This document shows positions 16,318-24,991 of a DNA stretch of 28,021 bases, piece by piece. Under the pieces are notes generated by a model, which saw only the letters and a program-made list of their open reading frames with translations, was not told the DNA's origin and did not search any database. Origin of the DNA: JANNSW01 sp031431235. GTDB lineage: Bacteria; Pseudomonadota; Alphaproteobacteria; Rhizobiales; Hyphomicrobiaceae. The DNA lies in the NCBI GenBank assembly GCA_031431235.1, contig JANPDA010000372.1, forward strand, positions 1 through 28,021, in the 5' to 3' direction. How positions within the stretch are numbered: the first letter of the stretch is position 1; every line of letters begins with the position of its first letter. Both the position numbers and the translations under genes were made by a program.

Positions 16318-17136
16318 ATGATCGCGCGTTTTGTCCACGCCAGCCAGGCCATCACGGGCGCCCGCGAGCAGCAGGAGGACGCCTGCGCCTTCGCATTTCC
16401 CGATGCGCGGGCGCTTTATTTCACCTCGAGCGGCAAGGTCAATGGCACCGGCGATCTGCTGGCCGTGCTCGCCGACGGCATGGGCGGGCACGCGGCCGGC
16501 GCGGAGGCGAGCCGCATCGTCTGCCGTGGCTTCATCGAGGCTTACTGCGCTGCGGGCCCGGCGGCCGGCAGCGACGGCAGCCGCATGCGGAATGCGCTCG
16601 AAGCCGCCAACCGAGCGCTCAGCGAGGCCGTCGCGCGCGATTCCAGGCTCGAGGGCATGGGCTCGACGCTCGTGGCCGTCACCTTCGGAGCAGGCGGCGT
16701 GCGCTGGGTCAGCGTCGGGGACTCCCCGCTCTACCTATTCCGCAACCGCCATCTGATCCAGTTGAACCAGGATCATTCGCTCGGGCCCGTGCTCGACCAG
16801 CTGGCGGCCGCCGGCGAGATTCTGCCCGAGGAGGCGCTCGGCCACCCGCGCCGCCATTTCCTGCGCTCGGCGCTGACGGGGGCCGCGATCGATCTGATCG
16901 ATCTGCGATCGGAAGCCCTGCCGCTGGAGGCCGGCGACTGGATCCTGCTGGCGAGCGACGGCATCGAGACGCTCACCCACTCCGAGATCGCCAACACCCT
17001 CGCCCGCCACGCCGACAGCGACGCCGCCTGTCTCGCAGGCGGCCTGCTGGCAGCGATCGAGGCCGCCAAGCACCCGCATCAGGACAATGCGACCGTGATG
17101 GCGGTCCAGCCGGTGCTGGCGGCGGTGGCGGTGTAG
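16318..17136 (+). CDS. PP2C-family serine/threonine protein phosphatase
   Basis: The 272-residue protein contains the full run of PP2C motifs: QQEDACAF (18-25), LADGMGGHAAG (51-61) with metal-binding D53, GMGSTLVAVTF, VSVGDSPLYLFR, NQDHS, LLASDGIE and QDNATVMAV near the C-terminus. All metal-coordinating aspartates appear present. It should be a soluble manganese/magnesium-dependent phosphatase that removes phosphate from Ser/Thr. The ATG at 16318 was chosen; GTG at 16303 is an in-frame alternative. Its neighbours are two FHA proteins, a grouping familiar from type VI secretion control (PppA/Fha), but no type VI structural gene is here. The partner kinase is not in the window. Confidence 0.92.
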   Translation: MIARFVHASQAITGAREQQEDACAFAFPDARALYFTSSGKVNGTGDLLAVLADGMGGHAAGAEASRIVCRGFIEAYCAAGPAAGSDGSRMRNALEAANRALSEAVARDSRLEGMGSTLVAVTFGAGGVRWVSVGDSPLYLFRNRHLIQLNQDHSLGPVLDQLAAAGEILPEEALGHPRRHFLRSALTGAAIDLIDLRSEALPLEAGDWILLASDGIETLTHSEIANTLARHADSDAACLAGGLLAAIEAAKHPHQDNATVMAVQPVLAAVAV

Positions 17137-17163
17137 GGGGAGTGGGCGTAGGCCAACCCCGCC

Positions 17164-17571
17164 TCAATACTCGACCGCTGGCGCCAGCGTCTTGGCCTCT
17201 TCGACCCAGCGCGCGACCAGCTTCTCGCTGGGGAGTTGGCGGACGAGCTTCCTCGCATCGTTGGCGTCCCGCATCGCCTTGGCGAGGTTCTGCGGATTGC
17301 GATTGCGCAGCTCCTTGACCGTATCGACACCGGCGGCCTCGATCAGCTCGGAATATTCCCCGCCCACCCCCTTCAGCCGCATCAGGTCGCACAGATTGAC
17401 CCATTTGAGGATGAGCACCTCCTCGACCGTCAGCTCGTCCGACAGCTCCTTGCGCCCGCTGCGCGTACGCCCGCGCTCGAGCAGATGGCCGGTGCGGGTG
17501 ACGCCGATCTTGCGGAAACGCTCCGCGTAAGCCCGGCCAATGCCCTCGACCGCCTCGATCCGATACCCCAT
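17164..17571 (-). CDS. DUF4332-family helix-hairpin-helix protein
   Basis: The 135-residue protein begins MGYRIEAVEGIGRAYAERF, the typical opening of DUF4332 proteins, whose helix-hairpin-helix motifs resemble DNA-binding ones. A second motif, LMRLKGVGGEYSELIEAAG, is near residues 75-95. GGAGG lies eight bases upstream of the chosen ATG (CCTCC at 17580-17584 on the plus strand). A longer reading frame to 17775 was rejected on that basis. The gene converges on the PP2C gene with only 27 bases between them and diverges from the HerA-like ATPase gene. The function of the family is not established. Confidence 0.85.
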   Translation of the reverse strand: MGYRIEAVEGIGRAYAERFRKIGVTRTGHLLERGRTRSGRKELSDELTVEEVLILKWVNLCDLMRLKGVGGEYSELIEAAGVDTVKELRNRNPQNLAKAMRDANDARKLVRQLPSEKLVARWVEEAKTLAPAVEY

Positions 17572-17767
17572 ATGCCCAGCCTCCACGGCCCGCAACCATT
17601 CAGCAGCCCCATCCAGAAGCAACGGGGGATCGCCATCTTCGGCGCATAACCGAGGTTTGCAAAGCCGGATTCGACGTGCCAAAGCATGTTGCATTGCGGC
17701 ACCCGCCCCGAGTCGCCTGGATGACCTTCCGGCGCCGGACGCCAAGGACAAGGAGCCCGAACACCTC

Positions 17768-19351
17768 ATGGCCAATCCGGATACGGTCTACATCGGAACG
17801 AGCTTCCTGAAGGATACCTCCAAACGGGAAACCCTCAGTCTGAAGCTCGCCAACAGGCACGGCCTGATCACAGGCGCCACCGGCACCGGCAAAACCGTCT
17901 CGCTGCAGATCCTGGCGGAAGGATTCTCCGACGCTGGCGTCGCGGTGTTCGCCGCCGACGTGAAAGGGGACCTCTCGGGCATCTCGCAGAAGGGCGTGGA
18001 AAAGGATTTCATCAAGGCCCGGATCGAGAAGATCGGGTTCAATGAGCACAAATATCAATCCTATCCGGTCATGTACTGGGACCTGTTCGGCGACCAGGGG
18101 CATCCGATCCGCTCGACCATCTCCGAGATGGGGCCGCTGTTGCTCTCCCGCCTGATGGAGCTGAACGAGGTCCAGGAAGGCGTGCTCAACATCGCCTTCC
18201 GGGTCGCTGCCGACGATGGCCTGCTGATCCTCGACCTCAAGGATCTGCGCGCGCTGGTCAGTCATATCGGCGAGCGGGCGGCCGAGCTCACGACCAAGTA
18301 CGGCAATGTCACCAAGCAGTCGGTCGGCACGATCCAGCGCCGGCTGCTGGTGCTCGAGGAGCAGGGCGCCAGCAGTTTCTTCGGCGAGCCGGCGCTGGAT
18401 ATCCGCGATTTCATGCGAACGGCTCGTGACGGACGCGGCTATATCAACGTGCTCGCGGCCGACAAGCTGATGAACTCGCCCCGCCTCTATGCCACGTTCC
18501 TGTTCTGGCTGCTGTCGGAGCTGTTCGAGGAGCTACCCGAGGTTGGCGACCCGGATAAGCCCAAGCTGGTTTTCTTCTTCGACGAGGCGCATCTGCTGTT
18601 CGACCAGGCGCCCAAGCCGCTGTTGGAAAAGATCGAGCAGGTGACGCGGCTGATCCGCTCGAAGGGGGTCGGCGTCTACTACGTGACGCAGAACCCGCTC
18701 GACGTGCCCGACAGCGTCTCGAGCCAGTTGGGAAACCGCATCCAGCACGCGCTGCGCGCATTCACGCCGCGCGAGCAGAAGGCCGTGCGGGCAGCCGCGA
18801 CGACCTTCCGGCAGAACCCCGAGCTCGACACCGAGAAGACCATCATGGAGCTCGAGAAAGGGGAGGCGCTGGTCTCGGTGCTGGAAGGCAAGGGCGCCCC
18901 CACGATCGTACAGCGCACGCTGGTGCGGCCACCCTGCTCGCGGCTAGGCCCTGTCACGCCCGATGAGCGCAAGGCAGTGATCGCCGCGAGCCCGGTCAAT
19001 GGACAGTACGAGAAGACGGTCGACCGGGAGTCTGCCTTCGAAATTCTCGAACGGCGAGCCAGAGGCGTCGAAGACCGGCGCGAGCCAACCGGCGGCACCA
19101 TCGCTGGCAAGCGGGATGTCGGGTACGAGCAACACGGCGATTTCCGCGTGCCGCCCGCGCGGCGCGGCGACGAGCAGCGGTCGCAGCCCCAGAGCAGCGA
19201 CCGCTACGACTATCGCCGCAAGGCCGACGGCGAGCGTGCCCCGGTATCGCGCCGGCAGACCGCGGGCGAGGCCTTCGGCAAATCGCTGCTGCGCTCGCTT
19301 GGAACGGCGATCGGCAGCGTCATCGGCGGTATCCTGCGAGGGCGCAGGTAG
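17768..19351 (+). CDS. HerA-like ATPase, YjgR / DUF853 family
   Basis: This is a 527-residue P-loop ATPase. Walker A is GATGTGKT at residues 36-43 and the Walker B region reads KLVFFFDEAHLLFD near residue 265. Other family signatures are FAADVKGDLSG, PVMYWDLFGDQGHP, SKGVGVYYVTQNPLDVPD and LGNRIQHALRAFTPREQKA. These match the E. coli YjgR type, related to HerA/FtsK hexameric translocases. The start MANPDTVYIG has AAGGAG 12 bases upstream. The last 110 residues are Arg-rich and poorly conserved, ending with a short TAGEAFGKSLLRS hydrophobic tail that recurs in the next small gene. Its cellular role is not well known. Confidence 0.92.
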   Translation: MANPDTVYIGTSFLKDTSKRETLSLKLANRHGLITGATGTGKTVSLQILAEGFSDAGVAVFAADVKGDLSGISQKGVEKDFIKARIEKIGFNEHKYQSYPVMYWDLFGDQGHPIRSTISEMGPLLLSRLMELNEVQEGVLNIAFRVAADDGLLILDLKDLRALVSHIGERAAELTTKYGNVTKQSVGTIQRRLLVLEEQGASSFFGEPALDIRDFMRTARDGRGYINVLAADKLMNSPRLYATFLFWLLSELFEELPEVGDPDKPKLVFFFDEAHLLFDQAPKPLLEKIEQVTRLIRSKGVGVYYVTQNPLDVPDSVSSQLGNRIQHALRAFTPREQKAVRAAATTFRQNPELDTEKTIMELEKGEALVSVLEGKGAPTIVQRTLVRPPCSRLGPVTPDERKAVIAASPVNGQYEKTVDRESAFEILERRARGVEDRREPTGGTIAGKRDVGYEQHGDFRVPPARRGDEQRSQPQSSDRYDYRRKADGERAPVSRRQTAGEAFGKSLLRSLGTAIGSVIGGILRGRR

Positions 19352-19381
19352 CGATCTGAACGACAACGGAGGCATTCGGCC

Positions 19382-19564
19382 ATGGCCATTCTCGACACCA
19401 TCTTCAATTTTCGCCGCAACCGCCGAAGCCGGCGGCAAGCCCAACCCCAGACCGCTGGCGAAGCCTTCTTCATCACCTTGATCAAGTCGATCGGCCGGGC
19501 GTTGGGAGGGCGGTTCGGCCGCGTCCTGGCCGGCCCGAAGCGACGGCGCAAGAGTTTCTGGTGA
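19382..19564 (+). CDS. Small basic protein resembling the tail of the HerA-like ATPase
   Basis: This 60-residue protein starts 30 bases after the ATPase stop codon, with GGAGG nine bases before the ATG. It is Arg-rich at both ends around a hydrophobic core. The segment QTAGEAFFITLIKSIGRALGG lines up with QTAGEAFGKSLLRSLGTAIG at the C-terminus of the upstream ATPase. It is therefore probably a duplicated or detached tail module, possibly an amphipathic membrane-binding helix. No known family was recognised. Confidence 0.6.
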   Translation: MAILDTIFNFRRNRRSRRQAQPQTAGEAFFITLIKSIGRALGGRFGRVLAGPKRRRKSFW

Positions 19565-19637
19565 CCGACTGATCTGAATCAATCTGGCGTATCGTCGTTG
19601 CCGATAGCTTTGCTCCACCCAATCACAGGAGCGCGGC

Positions 19638-19976
19638 ATGTGGACACGAATCGGCATGGCAGCGGTTGCAACCTGCCTGATGACGACATGGGGCAATGCA
19701 GCCGATGACACGGCCGGATCGCTGGTCGCACGGGGCTCGGAGATCCTGACCCGCGACTGTGGCAGCTGCCACGCGGTCGGACGCCAAGGCGATAGCCCGC
19801 TCGCCAAGGCACCGCACTTTCGCGAGCTGGGGCAGCGTTTTCCGATCGAGAGTTTGGCCGAAGCGCTCGCCGAGGGCATCATGACCGGTCATCCGGAAAT
19901 GCCGGAGCTCTCCTACGAGCCGCCCGACATCGACGCGATCCTCGCCTATCTGGAGGATATCCAGGCAAAGCAATAG
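19638..19976 (+). CDS. Small monohaem cytochrome c
   Basis: The 112-residue protein has a signal peptide (residues 1-21, ending WGNAA) and a class I cytochrome c fold. CGSCH at 41-45 attaches haem, and M88 in HPEMP is the likely sixth ligand. The C-terminal helix is DAILAYLEDIQ. AGGAG precedes the ATG. It would be a soluble periplasmic electron carrier. No oxidase or dehydrogenase partner lies alongside, so its redox partner is unknown. Confidence 0.9.
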   Translation: MWTRIGMAAVATCLMTTWGNAADDTAGSLVARGSEILTRDCGSCHAVGRQGDSPLAKAPHFRELGQRFPIESLAEALAEGIMTGHPEMPELSYEPPDIDAILAYLEDIQAKQ

Positions 19977-20117
19977 ACTGCGCTTGGAAATCAGCATGCG
20001 ATCTGGCGACCAATCGCGTGACTTTTCGACCTGCCTCCGCTTGCTGGCCATGCGGGCGCCAGCCGTGCTAGGCTGAGGCCCAGTGTTGGTTTGTCGTTGC
20101 GCGCGTTGGAGGAAGCT

Positions 20118-20903
20118 ATGAGCACGCCCAAGATTTCTCGCATGGAGCCCATGGGCCCCGCCGGCAAGGGTCTCGAGGACTGGGGAGCGATCCCCGAGAA
20201 GAGCCTCGTTTCCGGCACGCCGCGCCAGCGCGGTCATTTCGCGCTAGACGACAAGGAGCACGGCGTCTCCGCTGGCGTCTGGGACTGCACGGCCTTCACC
20301 GGCACGCTCGGCCCCTACTCCTGCAACGAGTTCATGTTGCTGCTCGAAGGCTCGGTCACGATCATCGATGCGAAGGGCGGAGAGACCGTCATCAAGGCCG
20401 GCGAGAGCTTCATCCTGCCAAAGGGCCTCGTCTGCCAGTGGAAGCAGACGGGCTATGTGCGCAAGTTCTTCGTCATCTTCGAGGACGATTCCGGCCTCGT
20501 GGCCAAGGATCCCAAGAAGCTGAAAGTGATCAAGCCCGATCCGAGCGCCAAACTCTCTCCCGCCGACGGTCCCGATCCCAAGCTGATCGTCTCCGGGAGC
20601 CCGAAGTGGCACGATAAGCTCTACCACGAGGATCCGACCGGGCAGTGGACCGTTGGCGTCTGGTCGACCACCCCCTATGAGCGCAAAGTCATCCCGTTCC
20701 CGCGCCACGAGCTGATGCACCTGCTGGAAGGCTCCGTCACCATCTCCGACGGCAAGGGCGGCGCGGAGACGTTCCGGGCCGGCGATACGTTCTTCGTGCC
20801 GAAGGGCGCCATGATGGGCTGGAAAAACACCGAGCCCGTGAAAAAGATCTACTGCATCTTCCTGCCCAAGGCCCGTGTCGCCAAGAGCGAGGCCGCGGAA
20901 TAG
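20118..20903 (+). CDS. Bicupin, Cupin_3 (DUF861 / EutQ-like) protein
   Basis: The 261-residue protein holds two tandem cupin domains. The first covers about residues 45-130 (NEFMLLLEGSVTIIDAKGGE, FILPKGLVCQWKQTG) and the second about 170-250 (HELMHLLEGSVTISDGKGG, FFVPKGAMMGWKNTE). Cupin_3 proteins are small beta-barrels often linked to metabolism of small amines or ureido compounds. Each barrel keeps the LLEGSVTI motif, but in the first a His of the metal set is replaced (NEF versus HEL), so metal binding may be limited to the second. GGAGGA precedes the ATG at 20118; a TTG start at 20091 is less likely. The substrate is unknown. Confidence 0.85.
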   Translation: MSTPKISRMEPMGPAGKGLEDWGAIPEKSLVSGTPRQRGHFALDDKEHGVSAGVWDCTAFTGTLGPYSCNEFMLLLEGSVTIIDAKGGETVIKAGESFILPKGLVCQWKQTGYVRKFFVIFEDDSGLVAKDPKKLKVIKPDPSAKLSPADGPDPKLIVSGSPKWHDKLYHEDPTGQWTVGVWSTTPYERKVIPFPRHELMHLLEGSVTISDGKGGAETFRAGDTFFVPKGAMMGWKNTEPVKKIYCIFLPKARVAKSEAAE

Positions 20904-20952
20904 GGGGGAGGCGCTCCGGCAGAGCCGGCGTCCCTTTGCGGAAAGTCCATCC

Positions 20953-22194
20953 ATGACTGCAATCTTCGGCGGCGCGGCCCCTGGTCGCGCCGCAGTCGCG
21001 TTCATCTTCGTCACCGTCGTGCTCGACATGCTGGCGCTCGGCATGATCATACCGGTGCTGCCACGGCTCGTGGTCGATCTCATGGGCGGCGACACTCCGG
21101 GAGCCGCGCAGATCCTCGGGCTGTTCGGGACGGCCTGGGCGCTGATGCAGTTCGTGTTCTCGCCCGTGCTGGGCGCACTTTCGGACCGTTTCGGCCGCCG
21201 GCCGGTGATCCTGCTTTCGAACCTCGGGCTCGGGCTCGACTACGTGGTGATGGCGCTGGCCCCCAATCTGGGATGGCTGTTCGCCGGCCGGGTCCTGTCC
21301 GGAGTCACGGCCGCGAGCATATCGACGGCTTACTCCTACATCGCCGACGTGACCGAGCCTGCCAAGCGCTCGGCTGCTTTTGGCATGCTGGGAGCTGCCT
21401 TCGGGCTCGGCTTCGTGCTCGGACCGGCGATCGGCGGTCTGCTCGGCGGCATGGACCCGCGCTTGCCGTTCTGGGCCGCTGCCGGCGCAAGTCTGCTCAA
21501 CGCGCTCTATGGCTATCTGATTCTTCCAGAGTCGCTGCCGCCGGACCGGCGCTCACCGTTCATGCTGAGGAAGGCCAATCCAGTCGGAGCGATTGCGATG
21601 CTCACCTCCAAGCGCGAGCTCGCCCGGCTCGCTGCCGCGCAATTTCTCTCCCAGCTCGCCCATGTGGCGCTGCCGAGCGTCTTCGTGCTCTACGCCAGCT
21701 ACCGCTATCATTGGGACGAGCGCGGCGTCGGGTTGACGCTGGCAGCCGTCGGCGTCGCCTCGATGATCGTGCAGGGCGGGCTCACCGGGCCGATCGTTCG
21801 CAGGATCGGCGAGCGGGCAACAATGCTGCTGGGATTGTTTGCCGGAGCGGCCGGCTTTGCCATCTACGGGCTGGCCGAGACGGGGACATGGTTCTGGGCC
21901 GGGATCCCGGTGATGGCGCTCTGGGGGCTCGCCAGCTCGGCAATCCAGGGCCAGATGACGGCACGCGTCGAGCCGACGGAGCAAGGCAGGCTGCAGGGCG
22001 CGATCGCGAGCCTCCAAGGCATTGCCGGCCTGATCGGGCCGGGTCTCTTCACCTTGGTGTTCGCCTACTTCATCGGCAATGGCGCCGGCTGGCACGTCCC
22101 TGGCGCCGCGTTCCTGCTGGCGGCCTCGATGCTGGCGATCGCCGGTGCGATCGGCCTGATGTCGACAAGCTCTTCCCGGATGAATACCAGATGA
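20953..22194 (+). CDS. MFS transporter, TetA-like drug:proton antiporter family
   Basis: This 413-residue protein has about twelve transmembrane segments. Motif A of the major facilitator superfamily is present as GALSDRFGRRPVILL and motif C as GLGFVLGPAIGGLLG. The opening VVLDMLALGMIIPVLPRLV is typical of the TetA(P/B-like) branch. It should act as an inner-membrane proton-coupled exporter. It starts 49 bases after the bicupin. Many chromosomal TetA-like proteins do not confer tetracycline resistance, so no drug substrate is claimed. The ATG at 20953 was preferred over a frame extending into the bicupin gene. Confidence 0.88.
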   Translation: MTAIFGGAAPGRAAVAFIFVTVVLDMLALGMIIPVLPRLVVDLMGGDTPGAAQILGLFGTAWALMQFVFSPVLGALSDRFGRRPVILLSNLGLGLDYVVMALAPNLGWLFAGRVLSGVTAASISTAYSYIADVTEPAKRSAAFGMLGAAFGLGFVLGPAIGGLLGGMDPRLPFWAAAGASLLNALYGYLILPESLPPDRRSPFMLRKANPVGAIAMLTSKRELARLAAAQFLSQLAHVALPSVFVLYASYRYHWDERGVGLTLAAVGVASMIVQGGLTGPIVRRIGERATMLLGLFAGAAGFAIYGLAETGTWFWAGIPVMALWGLASSAIQGQMTARVEPTEQGRLQGAIASLQGIAGLIGPGLFTLVFAYFIGNGAGWHVPGAAFLLAASMLAIAGAIGLMSTSSSRMNTR

Positions 22195-22293
22195 ATAACG
22201 CGTTCACTTAAGTAAAATCTCCAATGGTGTTGAATATCCTCCATCCGAAGGCGATATCGTGCTCGGGGATGAGCACTGGAACAGGAGAACGCG

Positions 22294-22635
22294 ATGATCA
22301 GGAACCTTGCCCTTGCGGTGCTCGGCACCACGATCGTGCTCGCGACGGGATTTGGCGAAGCGCAGGCTGCCAGCTTCAACTGCCGCACCGCCACGCTCGC
22401 CGCCGAGCAGGCGGTCTGCACCGGACCCCATCTGAGCCGGTTGGACGAAGACCTCAGCTTCTGGTACGGCCGGGCCAAGCAGCGCGCGGGCTATTTCGAC
22501 CAGACCTCCTGGCTGCGCCGGGGTCAGCGAAACTGGCTTGCCGAGCGCAATTCCTGCGGCTGGGATCGCGGCTGCCTGAGGCAAGCCTACCGCGAGCGGA
22601 TCGAATGGCTGCGCAACTACGCCGAGCATGTGTGA
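22294..22635 (+). CDS. Small secreted LprI/DUF1311-like protein
   Basis: The 113-residue protein has a signal peptide (residues 1-25, ending EAQA) and a mature part of about 88 residues. Four cysteines (C30, C42, C88, C94) could form two disulfides. The motifs NCRTATLAAEQAVC and WLRRGQRNWLAERNSCG are characteristic of DUF1311, the family that includes the lysozyme inhibitor LprI. AGGAG lies upstream of the ATG. It is probably periplasmic. Inhibition of lysozyme is a family-based suggestion only. Confidence 0.82.
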   Translation: MIRNLALAVLGTTIVLATGFGEAQAASFNCRTATLAAEQAVCTGPHLSRLDEDLSFWYGRAKQRAGYFDQTSWLRRGQRNWLAERNSCGWDRGCLRQAYRERIEWLRNYAEHV

Positions 22636-22655
22636 CCCTCGGCTGCGCATGAGGT

Positions 22656-22681
22656 AAGGGCCGCCTCCCAGGGCGGCCCTT
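22656..22681. terminator. Bidirectional terminator-like hairpin between convergent genes
   Basis: AAGGGCCGCC (22656-22665) and GGCGGCCCTT (22672-22681) pair perfectly as a 10-base stem with a 6-base loop. It lies between the LprI-like gene and the convergent superoxide dismutase gene. No long T-tract follows on either strand, but the position and strength fit a shared terminator. Confidence 0.65.
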
Positions 22682-22715
22682 CCGATTCCAGGCGCTCGCG
22701 CAAGCAGGCCAGAGG

Positions 22716-23315
22716 TCAGACCGATCCGGTCGACATCGCCTCGACGTATTCCCAGTTGACGAGGTTGTCGACGAAGGCCTCGAGGAATTTCTGCCGGGCG
22801 TTACGATAGTCGATGTAGTAGGCATGCTCCCACACGTCGCAGCCCAGCAGCGGCTGCGCGCCGTGGACGAGCGGGTTCTCGCCGTTGGGCGTCTTCATGA
22901 TGGTGAGCTTGCCGTCCTTGGCCGCGAGCCAGCACCAGCCAGATCCGAACTGGGTCATGCCCGCCTGCACGAAATCGGTGCGGAACTTGTCGTAGCCGCC
23001 GAGGTCGGAGGTGATCTTGGCATCGAGCTTGCCTGGCAGCTTCTTGCCGCCGCCGCCCTTCTTCATCCAGGGCCAGAAATGGACGTGGTTGAAATGCTGA
23101 CCGGCATTGTTGAAGAGGCCCGCATTCTTGCCGAACGAGCCCTTCACGATCTTGGTCAGCGTCTGGCCCTCGAACGGCGTGCCCTTAACCAGGTTGTTGC
23201 CGTTCGTCACATAAGCCATGTGATGCTTGTCATGATGGAACTCGAGCGTCTCGCGCGACATGTGAGGCACGAGCGCGTCATAGGAGTAGGGAAGATCGGG
23301 AAGCTTGAAGGTCAT
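22716..23315 (-). CDS. sodB: Superoxide dismutase, Fe-type
   Basis: The 199-residue protein converts superoxide to hydrogen peroxide and oxygen. Metal ligands are visible as H27 (EFHHDKHH), H77 (FNHVHFW), D160 and H164 (DVWEHAYYIDY). GSGWCWLA at 124-131 is another family signature. The GQHFNH sequence and lack of a signal peptide support a cytoplasmic iron enzyme, though a cambialistic or manganese-dependent one cannot be excluded. GGAG lies eight bases before the ATG. The gene stands alone, convergent with the LprI-like gene and divergent from the MacA-like operon. Confidence 0.95.
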   Translation of the reverse strand: MTFKLPDLPYSYDALVPHMSRETLEFHHDKHHMAYVTNGNNLVKGTPFEGQTLTKIVKGSFGKNAGLFNNAGQHFNHVHFWPWMKKGGGGKKLPGKLDAKITSDLGGYDKFRTDFVQAGMTQFGSGWCWLAAKDGKLTIMKTPNGENPLVHGAQPLLGCDVWEHAYYIDYRNARQKFLEAFVDNLVNWEYVEAMSTGSV

Positions 23316-23509
23316 GGGGCGAGCTCCGCGGGTTTGGCCTCAGGGCGGCCGGTCAAGAAGGACTGGGATTGGGCCGAACCGTAGCGGGGGCGTCCGAGGT
23401 TGGCAAGGTCGCGAGCGCAGCCGTGCCCGACCCGAGGGATCTTTTGCGCGAGCCGCCAACGGAACTGGTCGGCTGCGACCGTTGCATTTGATGGACCCGA
23501 CATGATCGA

Positions 23510-24991
23510 ATGGAAATGGCGGCCGAGCAGATGCTGAAAATCCTGACCCTGATCGGGGCCGCCGCTCTTGCCGGCGGCGCCGCCTATTGGCAATGGCCGG
23601 GCAAGTCTCACGCGCCCGAGCCGCCCGTCTATGTCACAGCCGAGGTAGCACGAGGCGATGTGCGCCGGGTGGTCGCAACCTCGGGGCCGGTCGGCGCGGT
23701 CGTGACAGTGCTGGTGGGATCGCAACTCTCCGGCCAGATCGAAACCCTCAGTGCCGACTTCAACAGCGAGGTGAAATCGGGCGACGTGCTCGCTCGGATC
23801 GATCCCAAGACCTTCGAGCGAAGGGTCGCGCAGGCGCGCGCCGATGTGGCGGTTGCAAAGGCCGCGCTCTTGGTCCGCGAGGCCAATCTGGCGAAAGCGC
23901 GCGCCGTGCTCAAACAGGCCGGCAAGGCCGTCGAGCGCAACCAGGCGCTCGCCGCCAAGAAGCTCACTGCGCAAACCAATCTGGAATCCGCGACCCGCGA
24001 TGCCAGCGTCGCCCAGGCCGAGATCGCCGTCGCCCAGGCCGAGATCGAGAGCGCCAAGGCCGCCGTCGCCCAGAAGCAGGCCGCGCTCGACCAGGCCGAA
24101 ATCGACCTCGATCGAACTTTCATCCGGGCGCCGATCGGGGGCACGGTGATCTCGCGCACGATCGATATCGGCCAGACCGTTGCCGCCAGCCTGCAAGCGC
24201 CCGAGCTGTTCCGCATCGCCCAGGATCTGCGCCGAATCCGGATCGAAGCGCAGGTCAACGAGGCCGATATCGGCGATATCGCCAACGGCAATACCGTCGC
24301 ATTCACGGTCGACGCCTTCCCGGACCGCAACTTCACCGGTCACGTCTCGCAAGTTCGGCTCGCCGCCACCGAGATCCAGAATGTCGTCACCTATACGGTC
24401 ATCATCGATGCCCAGAACGAGGACCGGCGTCTCTATCCGGGCATGACGGCAAACGTCGTGATCGAGACCGGCATCCGCCAGGGCGTCCTCAAAGTGCCCA
24501 ACGAGGCGCTGCGGTTCCGCCCGCGCGCGAGTGCGTCGGGTACGCGCCACACTGGCGGGGGAGCCAGCCGCATGCTCGAGCGCACGCAGCGCACGGTCGA
24601 GCGGGTGACGGCCGATGTGGGCCTGACACCAGAGCAGGTCGCCGAGCTGAAGAAGCAGCTCGATGCCATCATCGCGCAGCTGCGGCCGCAAGGCGGAGGA
24701 TTGACGACCCAACAGGACCCGCGGCGGGTCGGCGAGCAGGTCTCCGCGCGCATCGAGCAGGCGATCGCCACGCTCGTCACCGACGCCCAGCGGCCTGCCT
24801 TCGAGCGCTGGAAGAAGGAGCGGGACATCGCCCGCAACGCAACAGTCTACGTGCTCGGCACGGAAGGCGAGCCCGAGCCGCGCTTCGTGCGTCTGGGGCT
24901 CGCCGACGACACCAGCACCGAGGTGCGCAGCGGCGAGCTGCAGGAAGGTGAGCGCCTGATCCTGCGCGCCGATCCGCGGGCCGGCACATGA
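23510..24991 (+). CDS. MacA-like periplasmic adaptor with extra helical insert
   Basis: This is a 493-residue adaptor for a MacB-type exporter. After an N-terminal membrane anchor or signal (about 8-27) comes the lipoyl half SGQIETLSADFNSEVKSGDVLARID, a long Ala-rich coiled coil (about 100-200), the second half TFIRAPIGGTVISR, then a beta-barrel (NVVTYTVIIDAQNEDRRLYPGM). Between VPNEALRFRP and VYVLGTEGE lies an inserted segment of about 95 residues (about 345-440) rich in charged helices and containing LTPEQVAELKKQLD. This resembles LTxxQ motifs of periplasmic Spy/CpxP-like proteins. Start ATG 23510 is uncertain: ATGs at 23516 and 23531 are alternatives. The stop overlaps the ATPase start by four bases. 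Confidence 0.9.
   Translation: MEMAAEQMLKILTLIGAAALAGGAAYWQWPGKSHAPEPPVYVTAEVARGDVRRVVATSGPVGAVVTVLVGSQLSGQIETLSADFNSEVKSGDVLARIDPKTFERRVAQARADVAVAKAALLVREANLAKARAVLKQAGKAVERNQALAAKKLTAQTNLESATRDASVAQAEIAVAQAEIESAKAAVAQKQAALDQAEIDLDRTFIRAPIGGTVISRTIDIGQTVAASLQAPELFRIAQDLRRIRIEAQVNEADIGDIANGNTVAFTVDAFPDRNFTGHVSQVRLAATEIQNVVTYTVIIDAQNEDRRLYPGMTANVVIETGIRQGVLKVPNEALRFRPRASASGTRHTGGGASRMLERTQRTVERVTADVGLTPEQVAELKKQLDAIIAQLRPQGGGLTTQQDPRRVGEQVSARIEQAIATLVTDAQRPAFERWKKERDIARNATVYVLGTEGEPEPRFVRLGLADDTSTEVRSGELQEGERLILRADPRAGT

Noticed and set aside
14643..16355. Minus-strand open frame of 570 codons opposite the FHA genes
   Set aside because: It covers two plus-strand FHA genes with clear ribosome-binding sites and domains; no domain is seen in this frame.
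14799..17136. Type VI secretion regulatory cluster
   Set aside because: FHA and PP2C genes occur in such clusters, but no type VI structural gene or kinase is present here.
20041..20074. Possible promoter TTGCTG...TAGGCT before the bicupin gene
   Set aside because: The spacing between the hexamers is 22 bases and the -10 match is poor, so it cannot be supported from sequence alone.
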